A stretch of 8,616 bases of DNA from Elusimicrobiota bacterium (lineage in GTDB: Bacteria > Elusimicrobiota > Elusimicrobia > UBA1565 > UBA9628), in the NCBI GenBank assembly GCA_028717865.1, contig JAQUMZ010000051.1, positions 1,898 through 10,513 of the forward strand, written 5' to 3'. Position numbers and translations under genes: made by a program. Positions 1 through 6,131 of the stretch are shown here, piece after piece (position 1 is the first letter of the stretch; each line of letters starts with the position of its first letter). The notes beneath the pieces were generated by a model. It made no database searches. It saw only the letters and a list, made by a program, of their open reading frames with translations, and was not told where the DNA came from.

Positions 1-1
1 C

Positions 2-1606
2 GCCGACGGACGGGACTACGTGCTCAACCTGATCGACACCCCGGGGCACGTGGATTTTTCCTACGAGGTTTCCCGGGCCCTGGCCGCCTGCGAAGGCGCC
101 CTGCTGGTGGTCGACGCCACGCAGGGGGTGGAGGCGCAAACCCTGGCCAACGCCACCCTGGCCCAGGCGCTCTCGCTCAAGCTTATTCCCATCATCAACA
201 AGGTGGATCTGCCCGCCGCCGACGTCGAGGGCGTCGCGGAGCAGATATTCGACGTCCTGCACCTGGAGGCGGACCCCGTTCCCGTATCGGCCAAGCAGGG
301 CTTGGGCACCGCGGACGTGCTCGCGGCGATAATCCGCGACATCCCGCCGCCGAGCGGACGCGTCGACGCCCCGCTGGCGGCCCTGATCTTCGATTCCACG
401 TTCAGCGTCTATCGGGGCGTGATCATGCTGGTGCGTGTGGTCGACGGCGCCATGGCGCCGGGCATGAAGCTGCGCTTCCACTCCACGGGACACGAGGCCG
501 TGGTCGAGGAGGTGGGCTATCTGGTCCCCAAGATGAACGCGGCCGGCCGGCTGGGCGCCGGCGAGGTGGGCTACGTGATCTGCGGGATCAAGGACATCCA
601 TCAGGTCCGCGTGGGCGACACGCTCATGGAGGCGGCCCGGCCGCTGGCCGCGCCGGTGCCGGGCTATCAGGAGGCCAAGCCGGTCGTTTTCGCCGGCATC
701 TTCCCGGTCAATCCGGCGGACTATCCGGATTTGTCGGCCGCGCTCGAGAAGCTCAACCTGGAGGACAGCTCCTTCAACTACTCCCCCGAGAGTTCGCAGG
801 CCCTCGGATTCGGCTTCCGCCTGGGCTTCCTGGGCCTGCTGCACATGGACATCGTAAAGGAGCGGCTCGAACGGGAATTCGATCTCAACCTGATCGTGAC
901 CAGCCCCAACGTGGTCTATCGGGTGCGCACGCGCGCGGGCGAGGACTTGATCATCGACAACCCCGCCAAGTTCCCCGCCCACGGGGATATCGAAAGCATC
1001 CAAGAGCCGTTCGTGCTGATCACGATCGTTCTGCCCGTGGAGCATCAGGAGGGCGTGCTTAATTTGCTCAAGGAGCGGCGCGGCGAATACGCGAGCATCG
1101 AGTATGTCGCGGGCAGCCGGATGCTGATCCGCTACCACCTGCCGCTGTGCGAGATGGTGGTGAATTTTTACGACCGTCTGAAGTCGGTCTCGAAGGGCTA
1201 CGCGTCCTTGGATTACGCGGACGCCGGCTTCCGGACCTCGGACATGGTGCGCCTGGAGATACTCATACACGGCGAGCCCGTGGACGCCTTGAGCTCGATC
1301 GTGCATCGGGACAAGGCTTACGACGTGGGCCGCCAGATGTGCGCCAAGCTCAAGGAGCTCATACACCGGCAGAACTTCGAGGTCGCCGTCCAGGCCCGCA
1401 TCGACGGCCGCATAATCGCGCGCGAGACCATATCGGCCAAGCGCAAGGACGTGCTGGCCAAGTGCTATGGCGGAGACATCACGCGCAAACGCAAGCTGCT
1501 GAGCAAGCAGAAAGAGGGCAAGAAGCGCGCCAAGCAATTCGGAGCCGTGGAGCTGCCGCAGGAGGCCTTTCTGGCCGTGCTCAGGCTGGACGAGGACAAG
1601 GGCTGA
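2..1606 (+). CDS. lepA: Elongation factor 4 (LepA), 5' truncated by window edge
   Basis: Translational GTPase LepA/EF4, which binds the ribosome and promotes back-translocation or helps ribosome function and assembly under stress. The frame is open from base 2, so the gene enters from the left. The visible 534 residues start just before the G3 motif DTPGH (residues 12-16). G4 NKVD lies at about 66-69 and G5 SAK at about 96-98. Domain II, the EF-G-like domains and the LepA-specific C-terminal domain follow, the last with a basic stretch around KRKLLSKQKEGKKRAKQ. Compared with the usual length of about 600 residues, roughly 67-70 N-terminal residues, including the P-loop (G1) and G2, are outside the window. 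The stop is TGA at 1604-1606. lepB follows after 34 bases on the same strand, a common pairing. Identity is certain; only the start is missing. Confidence 0.97.
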   Translation, partial: ADGRDYVLNLIDTPGHVDFSYEVSRALAACEGALLVVDATQGVEAQTLANATLAQALSLKLIPIINKVDLPAADVEGVAEQIFDVLHLEADPVPVSAKQGLGTADVLAAIIRDIPPPSGRVDAPLAALIFDSTFSVYRGVIMLVRVVDGAMAPGMKLRFHSTGHEAVVEEVGYLVPKMNAAGRLGAGEVGYVICGIKDIHQVRVGDTLMEAARPLAAPVPGYQEAKPVVFAGIFPVNPADYPDLSAALEKLNLEDSSFNYSPESSQALGFGFRLGFLGLLHMDIVKERLEREFDLNLIVTSPNVVYRVRTRAGEDLIIDNPAKFPAHGDIESIQEPFVLITIVLPVEHQEGVLNLLKERRGEYASIEYVAGSRMLIRYHLPLCEMVVNFYDRLKSVSKGYASLDYADAGFRTSDMVRLEILIHGEPVDALSSIVHRDKAYDVGRQMCAKLKELIHRQNFEVAVQARIDGRIIARETISAKRKDVLAKCYGGDITRKRKLLSKQKEGKKRAKQFGAVELPQEAFLAVLRLDEDKG

Positions 1607-1612
1607 CTAAAA

Positions 1613-1628
1613 TTATAAAGTTTTATAA
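1613..1628 (+). promoter_or_regulatory. AT-rich palindrome with TATAAA boxes in the lepA-lepB gap
   Basis: The gap between lepA and lepB is strikingly AT-rich in otherwise GC-rich DNA. It contains TTATAAA, two bases, then TTTATAA, a perfect 7-base inverted repeat holding two TATAAA boxes. It may act as an internal -10 element for lepB, or simply keep the lepB start unstructured. No good -35 box was identified upstream, so a promoter is only an inference. Confidence 0.25.
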
Positions 1629-1634
1629 AAGGAG
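1627..1634 (+). promoter_or_regulatory. Ribosome binding site of lepB
   Basis: AAAAGGAG sits six bases before the ATG at 1641. This is a near-ideal Shine-Dalgarno sequence and fixes the lepB start, even though the protein begins with an atypical multi-helix N-terminus. Confidence 0.8.
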
Positions 1635-1640
1635 CATTTA

Positions 1641-2645
1641 ATGGAAGCGCGTCTAATCATTGTCGGGCTGGCCATGGGGGCCTACGCCTGGGCCGGCCGG
1701 CAGTGGGCCAAGTCGGGAGCCGTCGACACGCCGGTCAAGACGGCGTTGTGGCACGGCGTTTTCTGCGCCCTTTCGGCCTTTTCCGTGGTCTGGATCGTGA
1801 TGATGTCGTTCGATACCCGGGCGCGCTTCATCTCCGTGGCGGTGCACGTGGTCTCGACCACCGAGCTCTATCCCAGCCTGGCGGCCGGGCTCATCGCGGG
1901 CGCGATCGGGTTCTGGAGAGGCCTGGCCAAGGGCCGCGACGCGGCCGGAAGGCGCTACTTCCTGGCCGAGGACACGGAGTGGTCCGAGACCGTTTTCTCC
2001 GCCGTGCTGTTGGCGGGGGTCTTGATGTATTTCGTAATACAAGCTTTTAAAATACCCTCGGGCTCCATGCGTTCCACGCTCATAGAAGGCGACCACATTT
2101 TCGTCAATAAGTTCATCTACGGCTTGCGCGTTCCCTTCGCGGGCCGCCGCGTCTGGCCGCTGCGCCGCGTGGGGCGGGGGGACGTGGTGGTTTTTCGGTT
2201 CCCCGACGACGATCCGACCCAGACGCACTGCGGCTCCGTCCAATACGGCAGGGATTTCATCAAGAGGGTCGTCGCGCTGCCGGGAGACGAGGTGGCGGTC
2301 AAGGACGGCCGGCTTTTCGTCAACGGCAAGGAACCCGATGAGCAGGGCTATGCCCAATGGGTGGACGGCGCGAGCCGGCAGCCGGAGTCGGTGCAATCCG
2401 AGAGCCTGGCGCCGCAGCGCTACCAGAAGGTCTGGCAGGAGCACCGGTTGGACCGCGAGCTGCAGGACGTGGAGCGGGACTATTTCGGCCCGGTCCGGGT
2501 GCCGGCGCGCTCCTATTTCGTGATGGGCGACAATCGCGACCGCTCCTGCGACTCGCGCTATTGGGGGCCCGTCGGGGAGAAATTCCTCAAAGGCAAGGCC
2601 TGGCTGCTCTATTGGCCGCCCTCGCGCATGAAAATCGTCCGCTAG
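1641..2645 (+). CDS. lepB: Signal peptidase I (LepB)
   Basis: Membrane serine protease of family S26 that cleaves signal peptides from exported proteins on the outer face of the inner membrane. In the 334 residues, the catalytic serine lies in PSGSM (Ser142) and the general-base lysine in RDFIKRVVALPGD (Lys208). The family box GDNRDRSCDSR is at 296-306, and WGPVGEKFLKGKAWLLYWP closes the protein. The N-terminus is longer than usual, with hydrophobic stretches near 3-18, 36-56, 76-94 and 116-135, so it may cross the membrane several times before the catalytic domain. Two oddities stand out. The normally conserved Pro of SMxPTL is Ser (SMRSTL). There is also an extra segment (about 192-204, THCGSVQYGR) before the catalytic Lys, and a long polar insert at about 231-285. 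The start is set by a strong Shine-Dalgarno sequence. nfeD follows after 13 bases. The function is confident because all catalytic residues are present. Confidence 0.95.
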   Translation: MEARLIIVGLAMGAYAWAGRQWAKSGAVDTPVKTALWHGVFCALSAFSVVWIVMMSFDTRARFISVAVHVVSTTELYPSLAAGLIAGAIGFWRGLAKGRDAAGRRYFLAEDTEWSETVFSAVLLAGVLMYFVIQAFKIPSGSMRSTLIEGDHIFVNKFIYGLRVPFAGRRVWPLRRVGRGDVVVFRFPDDDPTQTHCGSVQYGRDFIKRVVALPGDEVAVKDGRLFVNGKEPDEQGYAQWVDGASRQPESVQSESLAPQRYQKVWQEHRLDRELQDVERDYFGPVRVPARSYFVMGDNRDRSCDSRYWGPVGEKFLKGKAWLLYWPPSRMKIVR

Positions 2646-2647
2646 GC

Positions 2648-2654
2648 GGGAGGT
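2648..2654 (+). promoter_or_regulatory. Ribosome binding site of nfeD
   Basis: GGGAGGT lies four bases before the ATG at 2659 and just after the lepB stop at 2643-2645. It supports this start, which also gives a hydrophobic signal-like N-terminus. Confidence 0.6.
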
Positions 2655-2658
2655 CCAG

Positions 2659-3984
2659 ATGCTGAAAACCGCGTTCGCGCTGACGGCGTTGGTTTGGGGA
2701 GCCGGGAGCCCGGCCGCGCGGCCGGATCGCGGCGAGCCGCCGAAGGTGCTGGTGGCGTCCTATTCCGGGATCATAAATCCCGCCGCCGCGGAATATCTCA
2801 CGGGCGCCGTGGCGCAGGCCGGCCGCATGCGGGCGCGGGCCCTGGTCATCGAGCTGGACACTCCCGGGGGGCTGGACCTCGCCATGCGGGAGATCGTGAA
2901 GGCGGAACTGGCCTCCGAGGTTCCCGTCATCGTGTACGTGTCGCCCAGCGGGGCGCGGGCGGCCTCGGCGGGCGTGTTCATCACGATGGCCGCGAACATC
3001 GCCGCCATGGCTCCGGGGACCAACATCGGAGCGGCCCACCCGGTGCAGTTGGGCGGCCTGCCCGGCCTGGGCAAGGACAAGGAAAAGGGCGGCACGGACG
3101 CGGTCATGGAAGGCAAGCTTGCCAACGACGCGGCCGCCTACCTCAGGGCCATCGCGGCCCGCCGTGGCCGCAACCTCGATTGGGCCTCCGAAGTGGTGCT
3201 CAAGAGCGTCTCCGTCGACGCCGCGCAGGCCGTGCGCGCTCGCGTGGTCGACCTTCAGGCCCGCGACCTGCAAGCCCTGCTGCGGGACGTCGACGGCCGC
3301 GAGCTGGCCGACTTCAAGGGCCGCCCGCTGCGCACCAAGAACGCCGAGCTCGTCCGCTTCGATATGACCGCTCGCCAGCGGTTCCTCTCCGCCGTCTCCG
3401 ATCCCAACATCGCGATGATCCTGATGACGCTGGGCGTTTCCGGCCTGCTGATCGAACTGTACAGCCCCGGCCTGATCCTGCCCGGCATCGTGGGGGCGGC
3501 CTCGCTGATTTTGGCCTTCTACTCCTTCCAGACCCTTTCGGCCAGCTTCGCCGGCGTGCTGCTCATCCTGCTGGGCTTCCTCCTGTTCGTGCTCGAGCTC
3601 AAGGTCACGAGTTTCGGGTTGCTGGCCGTGGGCGGCGCGGCCGCGCTCTTGATCGGAGTGCTGATGCTTTTTCGCGACAACGTCGGCGGCCTGAGCATCT
3701 CCTGGAGCGTGCTCTTGAGCTCGCTGGCCACCCTGGCCGCCCTTCTGGCGGCCTTGATCGTCATCGCGGCCCGGGCCATGCGCCGGCGCCCCTCGACCGG
3801 AGCCGAGGGCCTGATCGGCCAAACTGCCGTCGCGCGGACGGCCTTGAATCCCGCGGGGAAAGTCCTCCTGGGCGGCGAGCTGTGGCGGGCGCGGAGCCTT
3901 TCCGGCCCCGTCGCCGAGGGCGAGGAAGTCCTGGTGAAATCCCGCGACGGCCTGACCCTGAAAGTGGTGCCACGCTTTCAGTAA
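2659..3984 (+). CDS. nfeD: NfeD-family membrane-bound ClpP-class serine protease
   Basis: Full-length NfeD of the 1510-N/STOPP type: a ClpP-like serine protease domain followed by membrane helices and a C-terminal OB-fold NfeD domain. The 441 residues begin with a hydrophobic signal-like segment (4-16). The protease domain spans about 29-215, with LDTPGG at 67-71. The likely catalytic Ser103 is in ARAASAG and the likely catalytic Lys153 in EGKLANDAAAYL, which together form the Ser-Lys dyad known from the Pyrococcus PH1510 protein. A short glycine/lysine-rich insert (131-145) lies between them. About five hydrophobic helices follow (about 251-270, 272-290, 297-315, 318-337 and 349-371). The soluble C-terminal domain (about 380-441) begins around GLIGQTAVA and includes GELWRARS. 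Family members usually cleave the hydrophobic C-terminus of a stomatin/SPFH partner, but no such partner is encoded here. It is likely cotranscribed with lepB. Confidence 0.92.
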   Translation: MLKTAFALTALVWGAGSPAARPDRGEPPKVLVASYSGIINPAAAEYLTGAVAQAGRMRARALVIELDTPGGLDLAMREIVKAELASEVPVIVYVSPSGARAASAGVFITMAANIAAMAPGTNIGAAHPVQLGGLPGLGKDKEKGGTDAVMEGKLANDAAAYLRAIAARRGRNLDWASEVVLKSVSVDAAQAVRARVVDLQARDLQALLRDVDGRELADFKGRPLRTKNAELVRFDMTARQRFLSAVSDPNIAMILMTLGVSGLLIELYSPGLILPGIVGAASLILAFYSFQTLSASFAGVLLILLGFLLFVLELKVTSFGLLAVGGAAALLIGVLMLFRDNVGGLSISWSVLLSSLATLAALLAALIVIAARAMRRRPSTGAEGLIGQTAVARTALNPAGKVLLGGELWRARSLSGPVAEGEEVLVKSRDGLTLKVVPRFQ

Positions 3985-4012
3985 CTTCAGAAACCCCGCG
4001 CGGCGGCCCCGG

Positions 4013-4642
4013 TCAGATCAAGGGGCGCCGCCGGAAGCCGGCGCCGAGAGATTCCGCCAGCCGCCGCGCGGCGGCCAGGTCCGTGCCCGGCAAGGCGACG
4101 GCGGTGACCGTGGTGCTCAGCCCGGCCTTGACGCAGCGCCGGATGAAGTCCAGGCAGCTCGCGAAGCCCCGCGCGCGGAAGCGCGCGAGCGGGGCGTGGA
4201 TTTCGGCCCAGCGCGCGGGATCCGCCGTGTTCAAGCTGACCGCCACGGCGTCGAGCGCGCCGGCCAGCGCGGGGACGATGTCGCGTTTCCAGATCAAATT
4301 TCCCAATCCTACCGTGTTGAGGCGCAGGACGGCGCGCGGACAACGGCGGCGCAAGCCGCGGCATATCGCGAGCATGTCCGGCAGGCGGTACGTGGTTTCT
4401 CCGTAGCCGCAGAAAACCACTTCGGAGAACGTCCGGCCGCGCGCCGCGGCGTCGACCTCGGACAAGACCAGCCTCGGGGAAGGTTCCCGGCCGGACAGCT
4501 TGAAGTCCCAACGCTCGAAGCGCCAATTCAGGGCGCGCTTTATGCAGAAGCGGCAGGCCGTCGGACACCGGTTTGTTATGTTCAGATAAAGCCCTTTTTT
4601 GAAGGGATATGCGATGGTGGCGGCGCGGGCCGGGCGCCTCAT
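4013..4642 (-). CDS. Radical SAM protein of the TatD-linked type
   Basis: Small (209-residue) radical SAM enzyme. The [4Fe-4S] cluster motif is CPTACRFC (Cys26, Cys30, Cys33), directly after GLYLNITNR. The segment VVFCGYGETT (about 76-84) matches the SAM-contacting GGE-like strand, LRLNTVGLGNL (about 106-116) is the next conserved strand, and VAVSLNTADP (about 133-142) follows. This pattern (YLNITNRC...FCI, VFCGYGE, LNTxGLGNLI, VSLN) is what I know from the TatD-associated radical SAM family; the substrate is unknown. No recognisable SPASM or auxiliary-cluster domain is visible, and the protein ends soon after the barrel-like core. Its ATG overlaps the TGA of the upstream PrcB-like gene (ATGA), which fixes the start and implies translational coupling. 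No tatD gene is in the window. The radical SAM assignment is firm; the subfamily is likely. Confidence 0.88.
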   Translation of the reverse strand: MRRPARAATIAYPFKKGLYLNITNRCPTACRFCIKRALNWRFERWDFKLSGREPSPRLVLSEVDAAARGRTFSEVVFCGYGETTYRLPDMLAICRGLRRRCPRAVLRLNTVGLGNLIWKRDIVPALAGALDAVAVSLNTADPARWAEIHAPLARFRARGFASCLDFIRRCVKAGLSTTVTAVALPGTDLAAARRLAESLGAGFRRRPLI

Positions 4643-5430
4643 GGGCGTTTTTGGAAACGGATCGGAAGCTCCGAACGGGGCAGCAGGGTCATGGCGTACG
4701 GCGCGGTCGCGCCTTCGGGAGGGGTGCGGCCGGGCTCGGGCGCAATTTCGCGGTAGCGGACCGCGACGTCGCTGGCCCCGGTCTCGGGCCGGGCGTCGAT
4801 TTTCACGCGGTAGCCGCCCGTCGGCCGGCGGCCCAGGAAAACCGCGGCCACGCGCCAGCGGCTGAAATCAACGGCTGGGACCGGGCCGGCGCAGCAGTCG
4901 CTCCAGAGCGCCGCCCATTCCGCGCGGTCGGAGACCGTGAAGCAGCCTTCCCGGCTTCCCCCGAAGGGCCCGGCCCAGCCGTCCTGCGCCGGTTCGCCGA
5001 CCGAGCGGTCCTCGGGTTCGGCGAGCAGGGACACGGTCTTGCCCGCGAGCGGCACGGGGCGGTGTTTCCCGGAGTCCACGGCGCGCTGGAGCCGGCGCAA
5101 TTGCCGGATGGAGGCCTCGGCTTGGGCCCGCGTGCCCGGGGCGCCGAGCCGGGGGCCCAGGAAGCTGGTGTCCTCCTCGGCCGGGTCGGAGTTTTTCCCG
5201 ACGCCCTGGATGCCGAGCGCGGAAGTCTGCCGCTGCAGCAGCTCGTGGAGCTCCTCGTTGCTGTAGGCGGCGCCGGCCGCGGGCCGCGGCGGCGCCGGCG
5301 GCGGCGTCAGGTGCAGCGACTCCCCCAGCTGCACGGAAATGCCGCTGCGGTAGGCGCCCGCCAGAACCAGGACGAAACAGACCAGCAGGCCGACGGCCAG
5401 GGCCAGGAGCAGGGCTAGGGGCTTGCTCAC
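4639..5430 (-). CDS. Membrane-anchored protein with PrcB-type C-terminal domain
   Basis: 263-residue protein, probably attached to the membrane by one N-terminal helix (about 4-26) and facing the periplasm. A proline-rich linker (about 42-50) and a polar, partly helical region (about 56-120) follow. The C-terminal part (about 162-260) resembles the PrcB C-terminal domain: CFTVSDRAEWAALW (163-176), VDFSRWRVAAVFLGRRPTGG (187-206), VRYREIAPEPG (224-234), then a closing YAMTLLPRSELPIRF. PrcB was described as a component of the Treponema dentilisin protease complex, but most proteins with this domain have no known role. The N-terminal segment has Cys18 in LLVC, which is not a proper lipobox, so a lipoprotein is unlikely. 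The start is GTG at 5430, seven bases after the coaD stop, with no clear Shine-Dalgarno sequence, so translation probably depends on coupling to coaD. The 3' end overlaps the radical SAM gene by four bases. Confidence 0.75.
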   Translation of the reverse strand: MSKPLALLLALAVGLLVCFVLVLAGAYRSGISVQLGESLHLTPPPAPPRPAAGAAYSNEELHELLQRQTSALGIQGVGKNSDPAEEDTSFLGPRLGAPGTRAQAEASIRQLRRLQRAVDSGKHRPVPLAGKTVSLLAEPEDRSVGEPAQDGWAGPFGGSREGCFTVSDRAEWAALWSDCCAGPVPAVDFSRWRVAAVFLGRRPTGGYRVKIDARPETGASDVAVRYREIAPEPGRTPPEGATAPYAMTLLPRSELPIRFQKRP

Positions 5431-5437
5431 GGTCCGG

Positions 5438-5923
5438 CTACTTGCGCGAGAATTTCCGGCGCAGCACGCGCGCCACTGCGGGCGAAACGAAATTGTCGAC
5501 CGGGGCGCCGCGCTGGCAGACCTCCTTGACCACGGAGGACGCCAGATAGGTATATTGCTCGTCGGGCATCAGGAATACGGTTTCCGCTTCGCGGAACAGG
5601 CGGCGGTTGATCGACGCCAGCTGGAATTCGTAATCGACGTCCGAGATTACCCGCAAGCCGCGAATAAGGATATGCGCTTTTTTCGAGCGCAAGTAATCGA
5701 CCAAAAGTCCGGAGAACGTGTCGACGTCCGCGTTGGGCAGGTCGCGGATCGAGGCCTCCACCATCTGGATGCGCTCCGCCACGCTGAAGGTCGCCTTTTT
5801 GTTCGGGTTGTTGGAAACGGCGACTATGACGTGGTCGAAAATCCTGGCCGCCCGCTGGATGATGTCCAGGTGGCCCTTGGTGGGAGGATCGAAGCTCCCC
5901 GGATAAACCGCCAAACGGGACAT
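5438..5923 (-). CDS. coaD: Pantetheine-phosphate adenylyltransferase (CoaD)
   Basis: Catalyses the fourth step of coenzyme A synthesis: 4'-phosphopantetheine + ATP to dephospho-CoA + pyrophosphate, in the cytoplasm. The 161 residues match the family length. The N-terminus is the classic AVYPGSFDPPTKGH, with the nucleotidyltransferase TxGH motif at 15-18. SNNPNKKATFSVAER follows (37-51), then LIRGLRVISDVDYE (86-99) and the C-terminal ATP-binding segment YTYLASSVVKEV (124-135). The ATG at 5923 gives the canonical start, although no strong Shine-Dalgarno sequence precedes it. It is the first recognised gene of a minus-strand unit continuing into the PrcB-like and radical SAM genes. Its promoter should lie within the 208-base divergent region upstream. 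Confidence is very high. Confidence 0.97.
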   Translation of the reverse strand: MSRLAVYPGSFDPPTKGHLDIIQRAARIFDHVIVAVSNNPNKKATFSVAERIQMVEASIRDLPNADVDTFSGLLVDYLRSKKAHILIRGLRVISDVDYEFQLASINRRLFREAETVFLMPDEQYTYLASSVVKEVCQRGAPVDNFVSPAVARVLRRKFSRK

Positions 5924-5956
5924 GCAGGAACTTTACAATTTTTTTGGGGACGTTCC

Positions 5957-5974
5957 TTGCTTTTCTTGCTTTTC
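5957..5974. repeat. Perfect 9-base tandem repeat upstream of coaD
   Basis: TTGCTTTTC occurs twice head to tail (5957-5965 and 5966-5974), making a pyrimidine-rich tract on the plus strand and a purine-rich tract (GAAAAGCAA twice) on the strand carrying coaD. It lies 34-51 bases upstream of the coaD start codon, so on the coaD transcript it could be part of the leader. Confidence 0.6.
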
Positions 5975-5984
5975 TCGGGCAGTT

Positions 5985-6023
5985 CCGAGCCGCCGGCGCA
6001 AACGACATGAGCTGACGGCTCGG
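5985..6023. repeat. Inverted repeat in the divergent region
   Basis: CCGAGCCG (5985-5992) and CGGCTCGG (6016-6023) are perfect 8-base complementary arms separated by 23 bases. On the plus strand the second arm is followed by CCGTTTTG, a short T run too weak for a confident terminator. It could be a leader hairpin for coaD or an operator-like site. In such GC-rich DNA, chance is a real alternative. Confidence 0.3.
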
Positions 6024-6116
6024 CCGTTTTGCTCGCCCTTCTCCAGGCAGCTCAGGCAGCCCTTTCTTTCGGTCGGCATGCAAACCGGTCTATTTTCCGC
6101 GACGGTCCGGGTTTGG

Positions 6117-6122
6117 TAGACT
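6117..6122 (+). promoter_or_regulatory. Possible -10 box for the GNAT-DUF2156 pair
   Basis: TAGACT in the context GGTAGACT lies nine bases before the ATG at 6132. Its first three bases are also an in-frame TAG stop for the acetyltransferase frame. A start of transcription about seven bases downstream would fall almost on the ATG (nearly leaderless), or give a normal leader of about 36 bases to the GTG at 6165. The -35 region (around TTTTCC, 6093-6098) is poor. A similar GGTAGAAT precedes the aldo/keto reductase gene. Confidence 0.35.
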
Positions 6123-6131
6123 CGAAAGCCC

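Noticed and set aside
2587..3822. A 411-codon open frame on the minus strand opposite nfeD
   Set aside because: Antisense to the well-supported nfeD gene, low-complexity His/Gln/Gly/Arg-rich translation, no ribosome binding site or family match.
3985..4012. A bidirectional terminator between nfeD and the radical SAM gene
   Set aside because: The 28-base convergent gap is GC-rich but has no clear stem with a T tract on either strand.
2694..4406. A 570-codon open frame on the plus strand across nfeD and into the radical SAM gene
   Set aside because: It is in another frame of clearly recognised genes, runs antisense into the next gene, and its product is rich in Arg, Gly and Pro without any known domain: a typical GC-rich shadow.
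5374..5430. Lipoprotein signal on the PrcB-like protein
   Set aside because: Cys18 is preceded by LLV, with no small residue at the position before the Cys, so it does not meet the lipobox pattern; a plain membrane anchor fits better.
5427..6083. A 218-codon minus-strand frame overlapping coaD
   Set aside because: It shares the coaD region in a different frame, and the CoaD translation is unmistakable. Only the upstream part in a third frame (5933-6079) was kept, as a weak small-ORF finding.
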